A stretch of DNA of 64,000 nucleotides, taken from Ceratodon purpureus. Taxonomy: Eukaryota > Streptophyta > Bryopsida > Pseudoditrichales > Ditrichaceae. Positions within the stretch are counted from its first letter, which is position 1; each line of letters opens with the position of its first letter. Location: positions 15,220,476 to 15,284,475 of the forward strand of contig CM026428.1 in NCBI GenBank assembly GCA_014871385.1. The letters run 5' to 3'. The notes below the pieces were generated by a model that had not been told where the DNA came from, did no database searches, and was given only the letters and a program-made list of their open reading frames with translations. The translations under genes and the position numbers were made by a program. Positions 22,771 through 34,161 of this stretch are shown here, in pieces.

Positions 22771-23725
22771 AAGAATTTTAAAAATATATAAACTATCAAT
22801 GAATATATAAAAGGCCACAATACTCCTAAAAATAGAATCAGGAAGGGGAGGAGTGGGAGGGCCCGCGAGGTTTATTGTTCGGGATTAATAACTGCGTTAT
22901 TTTTCTAGTCACACAGAGACTGGTTGGGTGGGGTCCGAGCTGTGAAGTAGGCAACGACGATGGCTTCCTAGGAAGATAAAGGAGTGATCTAGCTTGGGTT
23001 GAGGAAATTACATATTGACCCAATAGAACTTAGTATGAAAGTGAGGACCTCAATAGAACAATACCGAGTGTATTTGCAATTGTGCCAAATTATTCCAGTG
23101 ACAATCTAAGTCGAAGCTGGTTTAGCATGGCTGGGATGGTTGTTCGTCGTAAGGACAGTTCCATTTCGTCACCCACGTCACCCACGACAGTTCCATTTCG
23201 TCACCACGACAAATCCGTTTCGTTTCGTCACCACGACAATACCAAGCCCCGTTTCCGGTAATTGCGTTCCCAGTAATTGCAGACAATCTTGTCCCCGCGC
23301 TCCAGTCACATGGTATTCTTCAATGATAGGAGTAGAATGATCGGCAGTTATAGGAGTTGAGTATTTAGGCAGTTCTACATATGCTCTACGTTGAACACCA
23401 GGCTATGTGGAATGAACGGCATGAGTAAGAGCTTGTATACGCAAGGAGCGACGCTTGATGTGCAGTCCTTATGGAATATGTGTATCTTGAGTTGAATGTG
23501 TGATCGTATGTGATTGCTCTCTTCTCTTCTCTGGCTGTGTTGATGATGTAGTTGTTGGGTTTGATTGAATGGGGTGTGGATTGGAGTTGTATGGGGTTTG
23601 AAGTTGTGTGATGTAGGGTTTGTAATGAGGAGGTAGGGTTTGGATGGATGTGGTGTGAGTATAGTATTATTGGGTGTTGCTGATGTGAATTAGGGTATTG
23701 GTATTAGTTGACTTTTGGTTGGCAG

Positions 23726-24830
23726 AAGTGGAGGAAAGTGCTGCAGACTCGAGCAATGATATTGACAGTGACACGGAGGGCTCTTTGCAGCCATATGACA
23801 TGTCCGATGATGAATCTGAGTTGGAGAAACGCAAGATCCCCTCGCAATTAAGGAAATGTGCAACAAGTTCGAGATGGCAATTCGGTTGAGTATTTGACTC
23901 TCATGAAGCAGAGCTTTACAGTGGTGCGGGAAGGAGCTCCAGAGGGGATTGGTCGCGTAACCGTGGGTGGAGAACTTGCGAATCAGCGAAAGAGAAATAC
24001 ATGAACATGTCATTGCTGTCGCTTCTCAACAACGTGCAGCTGCGAAAGCATTTGAGAAGGTATAGTTGCTCATAACACATCTTGCTTTAGTTGTTTAACT
24101 AGAAGCGATGGTTAGAAAGTTTGCTATGCTGATTGGTTTATGTTCTAAATGCGCAGCATAGATAAATTGATCACCTTTCAGTTTAATCTAAACCCTTGTT
24201 TGTCCTATTTTGTTTCGGAAGTATCTTTCTATTCAGAGTTCTCTCATGTTTTCTTTGGGGTGAACAATGTTTGGAAATGTTTAATCATTCTATCTCACCT
24301 CCATCCAAAGCCAGGGATAAGACGTTTCTGCTGCAGTTGAGCCATTGGAAAAGCAGAGACGAAAGGGCCAAAAGGATACCACTGGTAATGCATTGTTTTC
24401 TCTATGTTTTTGTCTGTGTCTTATAGTGGGTGGAGAATCTCTTGTGTAGTGTATTGTCAAGATTATAGCCTACAAAGAGACATTTGCCTGAGTTTCATTA
24501 CTTATTTCCAACCCATTTGCAGATGTGAAACCAAAGCAGCTGCCCAAGAGCTTCAGAGATGAGGAGTTCTACATTGCGTTAGTCTCAACTAATCGAGTAA
24601 GTCAACGCGATCTTCACTTTAATACCGAGTAGAAGTGATTTTGATGTTGATGGCATTTTTATCGAAAGTAATATGCTCAGCCTTGAAGCAATTTATGTTT
24701 TGCAGCATATGGAGGCGGGTCTCACAGTAAAAGGTGGTGAAGCTGGTTTATTGCACATTCCTAGAGAAAATTTATCAGAACGTTTATCATGCTGGGTGCA
24801 ACTATTGAAAGACAACTATTGAAAGTATAT
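23726..24830 (+). pseudogene. Chimeric exon fragments resembling TELO2 and DEAD-box helicase RH29/DDX54
   Basis: The first block (23726 to about 23870, after a TTGGTTGGCAG acceptor) encodes SDTEGSLQPYDMSDDESELE followed by KRKIPSQLRKC, matching the acidic linker and following segment of TELO2/TEL2. A block ending at 24384 (EPLEKQRRKGQKDTTG) is joined in phase by an intron to 24523-24596, KPKQLPKSFRDEEFYIALVS and then TNR. That is joined by another intron to 24706 onward, HMEAGLTVKGGE. These last blocks match the C-terminal (DBP10CT) region of plant RH29. After KGGE the similarity stops and a stop codon follows at about 24820. The splice sites between the RH29-like blocks are intact, so the copy came from genomic DNA, not a processed mRNA. 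Inferred: gene fragments captured together, as Pack-MULEs or Helitrons do, although no element ends were found. Confidence 0.55.
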
Positions 24831-24951
24831 GAGCAAGAAAAATACCTCCTGGTTTTATATCCGAATTCAATACGTGGTTTTGAAGCACGGGTTGTATTAA
24901 AGGTTAGTTCCTGTCATCTTGTCTCTGACATGTCGAAAGGGTAATTATTTG

Positions 24952-25261
24952 TTTTGTATCAAGCTACTTGTACGGTAGCGAATATGTAACATTTTTCACT
25001 GACGCATCTGACTTGAGCAAGAAGGGGCAAATAACACCACTTTATTGCGGAGTCTTTACCAGGCTTGCTGGCTTTTGCGACAAATCCGACAGCCAGTACT
25101 TGAATGAACAAAAACCAAGAACAAGTAGCTTTTTGAACTCTGTGAAAAACGGATTTAGGGGCACCAGCTTTGATGAGCAAGTGGAGATACTTAGCGCGAG
25201 TGTTGGCGAGATGGAAGAAAAATACGGCTCATTTGTAAATGCGATAGGGGAACAAGGATGA
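24952..25261 (+). other. Unclassified open frame, possible exon
   Basis: About 100 codons with a protein-like composition: SEYVTFFTDASDLSKKGQIT, then PLYCGVFTRLAGFCDKSD and SFDEQVEILSASVGEMEEKY. No ATG opens it, so it is more likely a terminal exon or another captured fragment downstream of the TELO2/RH29-like chimera. I do not recognise the family. Confidence 0.35.
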
Positions 25262-26949
25262 TCTGTTAGCAGAGTTGTACTCAAGATTCCGAGTACAGCT
25301 TCCTTTCTTGTATATATGCAGATCGAAGAATAAGATCAGCTCGCATGATTGCTGATTCGAGCACTTGTCAATAAGTTGCAACAGTCCCATATGAGTAGAT
25401 TCTCAATTTTATATGTTCAATAGATTGTCTTTGGAAAATAGAGTGGATTTACAAGGCTGATTACAGTGATTGTAGTATGGTTAGAACAAATGCTCCAGGG
25501 AAAGTGCATAATCGTGCAATTGAGGGAAAACCAGACAAATCTTCGGCAATTTCATACAGTTTGTAAAGACCAGAAATTTTTATTAAATATCCCAGAACTA
25601 CCAAGGGAAGATTGCACATGTGTTGCTACTACATTGACAAGAACATTAGAAATTGATGAGTGCAACTTGTTACAGATCCTGAGAGCTTGATGTTTGCACA
25701 CATCATTCGGTTAAGACAGGTCTCTCTAAACCAATTGGATTTCGGATGCCTGGGTTTTAATCCAACAAATCCACCTTGTCCAACTTCTATGTCGGCTGTA
25801 TGAACTACGACTGCCGCGCACAGATTGAAATATTGTCTTGAGATGAATTTTCAAGAGATAAGGGAGAAGGTCCATGATTAGATGCACGCCCAACAAACAT
25901 GCACATGGCCTGTCGCTCAAGAAGGACCTTGACATGTCAATGTAGGAGCCCATTTTTAACAAAACACTTATTGATTCAAAAGTACAAAAAACTCAAATTA
26001 TTGCATCCAACCTTTAGTGATTCTTAAAACCAAGAACAACAATACTCAAGATGCCCTTGCCACTCCTTGATCACCCGACATGTAGATTTTTGAGAGTGAG
26101 ATTGAACTGGGAAAAAATGGTACATACGAGTTTAGATAGCTCACCACCACCATCATGCGAGTGGAAAGAAGTCACCACAATGGGACTGACACAACTTCTT
26201 ATCAATTGGCACACTTGTAGCTTGAAAAGAGAAATGTGCATGCATAATTTGAACATAATAAAAGTACCACAATGGAACATACTCTCTATGGATGACGAGT
26301 ACGAGTACTCTAGACTGTATATTAAATAAATATGAAATAAATCCTGAAACATCAATATACAATATTTGTGATATAACACATCATCTAAGAGATTGCATCA
26401 CACAATCAAGACTAATACCATTTCCAGAAATAAATAAATTCATCTCTATACATAAATTAATTATATATAAACATATACATACTTTTACTATAAGTACTAT
26501 ATGATAACATCTTTCTCAATTTTGTTCTTCAACCGTGTACGAATGTATCCTGAGATATCAATCGTCACTGGTAATGCGAAGAGTAGCGAAGCCCTAGTTC
26601 TTTTTTTAAAACTTGGATTGCATTTTGCATATAAAAGTGGAGATAAAAGAAGTCAATTTGATGGCTTAGCAATAAAAAGGTTAATGCTGTTGAGATGGAT
26701 CATTGGATATTTTATGGTAGCGGTTTCAAGTATATCAGCAAAAACAATTGCAGTTCTTACTTCTTTTGCTGGGTAATTTTCACCATTTGTCTCAAGATAA
26801 GATAAAATAAAATATAATATAATAACAATTTGCAATTGCAAAGATTTTCATCAGTATACATCATCCCACAACATTTTTGCACCCCACAAAGATCTGAAAC
26901 TCTGGTATATTCAGTCACGAGTGCAGTAATATTTTTTATTTATAAACAA
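25262..26949. other. Intergenic DNA, no gene recognised
   Basis: Short open frames only. Nothing repetitive or conserved stood out. Confidence 0.45.
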
Positions 26950-27228
26950 GTATGTAAGACCCGTGCCTCGAGGGCGACGCGGAGGAGCGGGGCTTGGACT
27001 CGGCCCGTTAGTTTTCCGCAACTATTTTTTTTAACTTTTTGAAATATTTCAGCTTTTTGGCTCTTGAAGGGGCTTCAAGCTCTCTCATTGGCCCATCGAG
27101 AACAAAAATTCACCCAAATGGATTCTATTATACATATATATTTTCAAAAAAAATTCTAAAATTGACATCATAGGTATCAGCCCAAACTTTAAAAAAACCC
27201 AAATGTGGATGATTTTCATTTAAGGGTT
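26950..27228. mobile_element. Eroded piggyBac-related right end
   Basis: The right part aligns with the right 150 bp of the 970-6167 element: TATTTTCA, TAAAATTG, ATAGGTATCAGCCCAAACTT and AAAAAACCCAAAT match TTTTCAT, AAAATTG, GTAGGTATATGCCCAAGTTT and CAAAAACGCCCAT. It ends in CATTTAAGGG as a piggyBac end should. The expected TTAA reads TTGA, and no left end was found, so this is an old or truncated copy. It lies about 170 bp upstream of the SWIM+RING gene's TATA-like box. Confidence 0.55.
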
Positions 27229-27398
27229 GATAAACCAGTGCTGAATTGGATCACCACATCAGCACTGCCACCTAAGCAAAGCCCAAGCACTATCCGCTGA
27301 CGTGGCATGCCACATCCCCAAGACACCATCGCTTCCTCTTCACCAAATCCACAGCAATCCTTCCAACTCAGCCCAAATCCCTGAAGCCTCACTCAGCA

Positions 27399-27406
27399 CT
27401 ATTTAA
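27399..27406 (+). promoter_or_regulatory. TATA-like box of the SWIM+RING gene
   Basis: CTATTTAAG lies about 140 bp upstream of the inferred ATG at 27545. It is followed by a CA/CT-rich start-site region. Confidence 0.4.
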
Positions 27407-27544
27407 GAAAGAATTCTCACACTTCATTGTTTGCATACCAAAGTTTTGTCAAGCTTTGAGAGTGACCATCCCAACCATGTTGCTTAATTTCATGTATTTT
27501 CCTGATGTTTTTGCATTGTTGTGATCACCTTCAGCTCCATTGCA

Positions 27545-29048
27545 ATGAGGTAAGAAAAAGGAATCACTTTGTTGAATCTCTAAACCTGTGGGCTTGCTTT
27601 GTAGTTTTTAGGGCTGTCATGACATGTTGCTGGCTTGCATATGTGAGATGGGAGATGTCAGTTTGGAAATTAGTCACATTGCTATGATTTGCAGTCATCT
27701 TGCTGAGATGGTGTTGGAATGTGAAAAAAATATTGCAGGATTAGGTTTTATGCCTGTTGTGGAAATTTGGGTTTTGTGGTGTTTGGCAATAACTTATATA
27801 GAATGGATCAACAGTCGTGAAGATCATTGGGTGTGTGAGGGAGGAAGGTCGTTTTAGAGAATGGGCATTCGTCAGTTCTGTTTGTTTTGGTTTGCATGGT
27901 TATGTGAGTTTGATGGTGGTGGTGTTTATGTAACTGAAGGTAGGATTATGATGGTGAGTTTCTTATTGTCTGAATGGTTTGCATGACCTAATTTTGTTTT
28001 TTTGTGGATATGGTCAGTCCCAAGCGGAAGGCGGTGGGGGTCACGGATGGTGCAGGGACATCCTCAGAGCCAGCGACGCCGAAGAGAGCACGGAAGGCGA
28101 AAGCTGAGCCAGCTGAGAAGAGGATGGCACGGTTTGTGGGCAGCCCCTCGGTGGCTGTCAGGGAGCGGATTCAACGAGCGTATCAGCATCGGTTGTATCT
28201 CATTGAGAAGAAGATGATGGGTACAGGAGAGAGCTCCCCAACTGGGTGCGAGTTTTTTGTGTTAGGTGCAACAGGAAACGTGTACTCTGTTAAACTGGAG
28301 AAGAGGCCTTCTTGTACTTGCCCAGATGCTGCAAGGGGTAATGTCTGCAAGCATCACTTGTTCGTTATGTTGCGTGTGCTCAAGCTGCCACAGTCAGATC
28401 CAAGAGTTTGGCAAAAAGCATTGCTGTCCACTGAGCTTGAAGAGCTCCTGAACATGTCAGCTACTAATGAAGGTGTTCTAGCCAGTCAGCTTGTTCGGCA
28501 ACGGTTTCACGAAATTACAGGTCAGTTTCCCATCCTATTGAATTGCATACTCTTGTCTTCTTTTTTAGAACCGTAGTATGTGACGAGTCTTTAAAACACT
28601 GAGTGCCTGTCATATTTTCCTCATTTGATCAATTCATGCAGGTCCCGATCCAGAAACAAATGCCCGTCCAAATGACACTGTTAACAGTATACAAAGAGAC
28701 CTTGAAGGGGACTGTCCCATCTGCTATGAAGCAATGGCTGGCAACAATGGCAAACCTGGAGAACCAGTTGTTTTTTGCAAGAGCTGTGGCAACAATGTGC
28801 ACCGGGACTGTTTTGAGAAATGGAGCCGCAGCAAACGGAGCACAGGAGGGAGAGTAACTTGTATCTATTGTAGAGCAGAATGGGATGATATCCGTAGTAA
28901 GAAGAGCCAGAAATCGGAGACTGCTCATGGTGGTTATGTGAACCTTGCCTCATACTCAGAAGGGCATGCTCATGAGGACACGAGCTTGGAGTCGTTATAT
29001 CCCAACAGCTGGGAGTGGATAGATTCTCATAGCAGGACACGCTTGTGA
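27545..29048 (+). CDS. ZSWIM2-like protein with SWIM and RING-type zinc fingers (probable E3 ubiquitin ligase)
   Basis: Best model: join 27545-27549, 28018-28520 and 28642-29048. The first exon is ATGAG before GTAAGA, and splicing to TCCCAAGCGG gives MSPKRKAVGV in phase. If instead translation starts at the ATG at 28004, the protein has 307 residues starting MDMVSPKRK. The second intron (28521-28641) has a clean GTCAGT donor and ATGCAG acceptor. The N-terminus is basic, a possible nuclear signal (PKRARKAKAEPAEKR). The SWIM finger is SCTCPDAARGNVCKHH (C-x-C...C-x-H). The RING starts CPICYEAM and continues FCKSCGNNVHRDCFEKW to CIYCRAEW; the CGNNVH segment is characteristic of ZSWIM2. Known: animal ZSWIM2 is an E3 ubiquitin ligase. 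The plant protein's targets are unknown. All zinc ligands are present, so it looks functional. Confidence 0.88.
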
Positions 29049-29993
29049 CATCTCTGGGGCAACATAGGGCTGCATATCAGCAGGACTCTATACTGTACAT
29101 AAACTTGTCCTTCTCTACTGCATCAGTGGATTCCACTAGAAATTCCTTTGTTCAAGCGGGGCTCTGATGGTTGCCACTGAGTTTTAATCTATGACATCCT
29201 TTAGCTATCAGATTTTCTGAGGACTAACGGAAAGTTTTGGAACTGAATTGGTACAGGTTACGTAGCTTATAGACTCAAGTTGAATTGATTTGATAGACAT
29301 CCTCTGCAATACCAAGAAAGTGTAAGTCACGAAAAGTGTGCTGCTATTGAGTCCACTGATGTTCATGTCCTGAAGTCGTCACGTTCATAAGAAAATGGAA
29401 AGTACCAATTTACTGATGCATGATCCTTCCTACTCCGTCTTGCAAGCTACAAAAACAATTCATTACATGAGGCCCACTGACAAGCTTGAATTGGACAAGC
29501 GTGCGGACTGGGAGGTGCCACCGCACCAAATCAGCAATGCAAGCTAAAGAGGAATATGATAACCGACTCTTCTTTGTCATAGTTCTTGAAGATCTATTGC
29601 AAAAATAACCATGAGAGATCATCAGACAATAATATGCGCAAAACCAAGAGTCTCCGGCACTGGCCTTTCAACAAGTGCACTGCTCTAGGGAAATTGCCAA
29701 CAAAATCAAGGAAGTAGTTTGCGACCCAGGCTGCTATCACCGGGACTATAGCCACTCCAAGGTTGTATCAAAGCTGCAGCAAATTATTAAACCCTTCAAT
29801 GCACATGTTGACTGATTCGGACCCCTTCCCGCAACCTCGAAAATGTCGAACTACATGCAAAGAATTTCAGTGAAAACGTCAAGTCTGATGGAAATCTACT
29901 ACCTGTGCGCTGAAGTTCATCTAAGGCTTGGATATACCTTTATTAAAACATTGCATCCTGTTGTGAATGATATCTGAGGAACAGAGCATAATG
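29049..29993. other. 3' flank of the SWIM+RING gene
   Basis: Contains the likely 3' untranslated region and then non-coding sequence up to the LTR element. No gene is recognised. Confidence 0.5.
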
Positions 29994-29998
29994 CTTTG

Positions 29999-30237
29999 TG
30001 TTACAAAGCTCAGAGCAAAGGGGAAAAATGAAAATGGAAAGTGTGTGGTAGCCTTCAGGCTCCGCTTATTTATTGCCTCATGGGTGATAACTTCAAGGCC
30101 CTTTGGGTGATAACACTGAGGGATTAACTGTGACTAACTTAGTGTTCTAGTCTACTTCAGTTTAAGATACCCGGGAGTTGCATGTCGGTGCTCCCGAGGT
30201 CGCATCCTTTTAGAACCTTTCTAGAACCTTTCTAACA
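29999..30237 (-). repeat. LTR (3' LTR of the minus-strand element)
   Basis: 239 bp, TG...CA ends, practically identical to the copy at 33309-33547. Confidence 0.95.
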
Positions 30238-30948
30238 CTCCTCCTCGACCTAGGAGCACCTCATTAAAAACTCAGCTTTGAGGAAAAACCCCAGTGGGGA
30301 AAACTCTCGGGTGAGAAAAGAGTATGTCCTTTAAAATTGGTCAAGATGAATCAAAACTTCGACCGCGGCGAGGTAACGTTGCTTATCAAATTCTTCCTCC
30401 TCCTCCTCCTCGCAAGGTCGATAAAGATCCTCTCTAGCCTTGCTTCGGCCAATCATCGGTGCTGAGATGGGGTTGAAACTTGCGATGTTGAAGTGCTTCG
30501 ATTTCTTCACATAAGTCTCTTTGATGAAGAAGAATATTCCCGTCGGAGAGGTGATGAACCTGCAAGCGTAAACCGAAGCTAGTCCGACCAACATATACTA
30601 GCAAGATAACATAACCAATATCCTTACAAAGTACAAAGATGAAAAGAAGAGTTGTGTGACAAGTGAATCCGTGAGTTGAGAGAAAGCGTTGAAGATGATG
30701 ATACCACGCTTTTTCCGCTTGCTTAAATCCATAAAACTCTTTTCAGAGCTTGAGGCCACTGAATTCTGTGGGCTGGGGAGTTGGGCGCATTGTAGCTGCC
30801 GCAATCAATACTTCATAAAGTCTAGTGGTACCTTCTTGTACCATGGCAAGCAATTGCGCCCCTTTACGGAGTTCTAGCGCCCTTTCATCATCACCTTCCC
30901 CTTGGGTGAAGGCGTGGATCTCATTTGCACGCAAGTCCCGGTAGCTGA

Positions 30949-32256
30949 TCAGACTACGGGGTGCGGCTGGAGCATACATAGCTCTTTCACACTCGAGGGG
31001 GAATCCCCGGGCAATACTATTGTTGCCCGGCCCTCACGGAACTTAAGTTTCCGTCTTCCGGCAATGGTAGTAATAGTGCACTCTTGCCAGGGACCCTCCA
31101 AGCAATTGGCCTCAAAGAACTGAGGATCTCGAAAAATAGAATGAGTAGATGCGCTATCTAGAAGTGCTATGTTAGACCGTGAACTTATACTAGACAGACA
31201 GACCATATAATTTTCGATGCCTTTGAAAGAGGATGCATCGAGAGTGTGCACTTCTCTCTTCTCCTCTTTCATTTTCTGTAACTCCCTGTACATTTCAACA
31301 AAGTACTCGGGGGTACGACATCCTCTAGCAAAATGACCCTGTCTTCCACATCGGTGACACGTATCGCTAGCGGGACTAGTTCTAGGAGACTGACTAGACT
31401 GACTCTGATAGCATTGATGATATTCATGGTTGTTGTGATACCTGGAATAGTCCCGACCCTCATTATGATAACGTTGATTGGACTGATATCGGTGGTCTTC
31501 TCTTCTTGAGGAATATCGACCATCACGCCCTCTGCCACGACCACTTGTACTTCGGGGTTGGCGTTTGGCTGCTTCAATGCTGTGAGTCTCATGTTCTGGC
31601 TCCTTCTTAGTAGGAACAATTGACAGTTCAGGAGTTGAGGGTTTCTGAGTGGAATGAATCTCCCGGACTGGTCGTTCCTCCGCATTCTTCAATCGAACTA
31701 ACGCCTTCTTCTCAGCTTGATACAACTTACTCATGAGGTCAGAATGACACTTATAATTCATATTGTCATATTGCTCAGCAAGAACAGAACTAGCAGGAGG
31801 AAAGGTTGAGAGTGTCTTCTCAATAAGCTGCTCCTCGGTGATCACGTCCCCACATAGACGGAGTTGTGCAACAATGCGGTGCATCTCTGCATCATAAGCC
31901 TTCAAGTTTGGAAAATCAATCACACGCAACCTATACCAATGAGTGCGTGCCTGTGGCAAAAAGAGAGTCTTCTCATGTCGAAAACGAGTTTGCAACTGCT
32001 TCCATAATTCTATCGGGTCGTTGACTTGAATGTACTGTGATCGCAATGAGGCGTCTATGTGACGGCGAAGTATCATCAAAGCTTGATGCTTCCAAGAACT
32101 TTGAAGCGTAGCCGCTGTCTGGGCGTTCAAAGCTCCGTCCAATTCCTCTGCACATAGGAAGGTAGTCATTTCATTAGACCATTCCAAAAAATTAGTGCCA
32201 TCAGCCGCCAAAGGATCGAACAGGAGAGTCTTGATCTTAGCTTCGGACTTAGCCAT
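30949..32256 (-). CDS. Copia-type Gag with protease-like end, in the LTR element
   Basis: A 435-codon frame from an ATG at 32254-32256. The N-terminal segment (FLEWSNEMTTFLCAEELDGA) and the following Gag domain (QLQTRFRHEKTLFLPQARTH, then LCGDVITEEQLIEKTL) are typical of plant Copia Gag. An Arg/Tyr/Ser-rich linker precedes a CCHC zinc knuckle (CHRCGRQGHFARGC). A short aspartic-protease-like segment (ALLDSASTHSIF) follows. The frame looks whole as far as Gag is concerned. A smaller minus-strand frame at 30331-30594 with a run of Glu is not recognised. Confidence 0.92.
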   Translation of the reverse strand: MAKSEAKIKTLLFDPLAADGTNFLEWSNEMTTFLCAEELDGALNAQTAATLQSSWKHQALMILRRHIDASLRSQYIQVNDPIELWKQLQTRFRHEKTLFLPQARTHWYRLRVIDFPNLKAYDAEMHRIVAQLRLCGDVITEEQLIEKTLSTFPPASSVLAEQYDNMNYKCHSDLMSKLYQAEKKALVRLKNAEERPVREIHSTQKPSTPELSIVPTKKEPEHETHSIEAAKRQPRSTSGRGRGRDGRYSSRREDHRYQSNQRYHNEGRDYSRYHNNHEYHQCYQSQSSQSPRTSPASDTCHRCGRQGHFARGCRTPEYFVEMYRELQKMKEEKREVHTLDASSFKGIENYMVCLSSISSRSNIALLDSASTHSIFRDPQFFEANCLEGPWQECTITTIAGRRKLKFREGRATIVLPGDSPSSVKELCMLQPHPVV

Positions 32257-33308
32257 GACGAAGGAAAGAGCTCCTCAAGAGCTGGCCCACTCGGAAGCTT
32301 GTCAATTCCTAGGAGGGGCACGGCCACACAAACTGCTCAAACTTCTGTGTGACAGAAACCTTCGTTGCACGGTTAGTGAGTTCCGATGTTACCTAGGGAA
32401 GATATAGAAATCAACACCTAGAAACAAAAACTCAAAAACCAAGAGTAGAAATAAAATCTGAGTGAGGGGAAATAGGTCACTCCCGGTTGTGGCTGAAGTC
32501 GTCTGTCTTGCGGTCTGCTGGCGGTCCTCGTGCTTGCAGTCCTACAACTTGATACTGATGGAAAAACCAAGGTTGATGGAAAAACCAAGGTTAAAAAAAA
32601 AACTCTAGAGAAGGAATAAATGGAAAAATAAAAATAAAAACTGCAAACTTAGACCAGAGCAGAAAACAAATAAAGAAAAACTCCAAACTGAGAACCAAAA
32701 CCCAGTCAGCAAAATAAAAACTGCAAACATCAAACTGAGAACTTGAAGCAACCAGAGCAGAATCAATTAGCAAACAATAAACCAAATCTGACTAAACCAA
32801 ATCTGACTGATACCCAGTAAGTAAAACAAATAAACAAAAAGATACCCAGTAAGCAAAACAAATAAACAAAAAGCAGTAAACAAATGAACCACATGAAGCT
32901 CCTCCTGGCGGCTCTAGAACTGGGTACTCCAAGACAGTGCAGTCATCAATTGCATAGTTGACAGACTGGTTGATGGGTCCGAAATTTGACAGAGACTTTA
33001 ATTCTCCATAGAAGTGGAATTTGTGAAAACTGAAGCAGAAATTATAAAAAACTGTGATACGTTATGGAAAAACTGAGCAGAACAGAATAAATAAACCACC
33101 AGAGCATAACCATGAGAACAAAAATCAACCGGATTAGTGACTTGCAACAAACCAAATCATTGTGACCAAATCACAGTGACCAAATGAAAGCAAATGAACA
33201 GTGACCAAATGAGAGCAAAACAGTAAGAGCAATAGTGAGAAGCAGTGAGCAAAAGTAAGAAACAATGAGCAATAGTAAACAAATCAAGAGCAACTCGTGC
33301 TGATAACG

Positions 33309-33547
33309 TGTTACAAAGCTCAGAGCAAAGGGGAAAAATGAAAATGGAAAGTGTGTGGTAGCCTTCAGGCTCCGCTTATTTATTGCCTCATGGGTGATAA
33401 CTTCAAGGCCCTTTGGGTGATAACACTAAGGGATTAACTGTGACTAACTTAGTGTTCTAGTCTACTTCAGTTTAAGATACCCGGGAGTTGCATGTCGGTG
33501 CTCCCGAGGTCGCATCCTTTTAGAACCTTTCTAGAACCTTTCTAACA
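33309..33547 (-). repeat. LTR (5' LTR of the minus-strand element)
   Basis: 239 bp, TG...CA ends. The primer-binding region lies immediately inside it, at about 33290-33308. Confidence 0.95.
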
Positions 33548-33863
33548 CTTTGGTTCAGTCTCTCCAGCAATGGGCTCAGAGTCCAGTCTCCATAGCAACC
33601 TGTATAGAAACAAAGCACTGTGCCAATGCCTACTTTCCTAAAACAACACTCGCAGCTTACATTTTTAAGCAAATCTCAACATAAGGTGAGCCACAATGGA
33701 TGCTTCTACCCCAAGCACAACTTGACGTTCATCAAAACACGCAGAGCATTAGGGTTTCCCACAATTATAACTGCACATGGAAAATGATCTTGAAGTGAAT
33801 TAAGAGCAAGAACAAGCAAGAGAACGATGATGCATCCTTGCTTAATTAAAGAAAAAATGAATG

Positions 33864-34136
33864 CTATATATCTGCACTGCCGCCCTTTATATATGGAATT
33901 GCACAAGTGCACCATAGAAAAGCACTAGGTATACTTGGAAATGGCTTGTTTACAATCGCCCTTAACACCTCAAGCTTTGCATAATTCGGATCCAGATTCA
34001 GATTCGTAACCCATTTTCGTACGAGTTCTCGAAGTGACTCGTCGCTCGTTCCTTCAACTTTCCATACACCTCCACGATTTACAAACTGGGTATTTGGATT
34101 CTGGAGATCCAAGAAAACAAGAGGATAATCTCCCAT
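33864..34136 (-). other. Unclassified 90-codon open frame downstream of the AIG2-like gene
   Basis: It begins at a true ATG and reads MGDYPLVFLDLQNPNTQF, then RELVRKWVTNLNLDPNYAKL. The composition looks protein-like, but it lies within about 30 bp of the stop of the AIG2-like gene, on the same strand, in what should be its 3' untranslated region. It may be a gene remnant, a small independent gene or a chance frame. Confidence 0.3.
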
Positions 34137-34161
34137 ATCGTAAATAATGTTGCTTTAAAGA

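Larger units (their letters stand above)
21887..23690. other. Intergenic DNA with repeats
   Basis: Apart from the tandem and dispersed repeats listed separately, and a short GTTTCGTCACCACGACA-type tandem array at about 23159-23240, I see no gene. The last few hundred bases become G- and T-rich (GTTGATG, GGGTTT runs) without a recognisable product. Confidence 0.45.
29999..33547 (-). mobile_element. Gag-only Copia-type LTR retrotransposon (TR-GAG-like), young
   Basis: Two 239-bp LTRs (29999-30237 and 33309-33547) start TGTTACAAAG and end TTTCTAACA. I find a single difference between them, so insertion is recent. A 5-bp CTTTG duplication flanks the element (29994-29998, 33548-33552). Read on the minus strand, the primer-binding region beside the 5' LTR contains TTATCAGCACGAG, common in plant Copia elements, and a purine run GAGGAGGAG precedes the 3' LTR. 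The interior encodes a Gag plus protease-like segment. I see no reverse transcriptase, RNase H or integrase, so it must depend on a relative. It lies between the SWIM+RING and AIG2-like genes. Confidence 0.95.
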
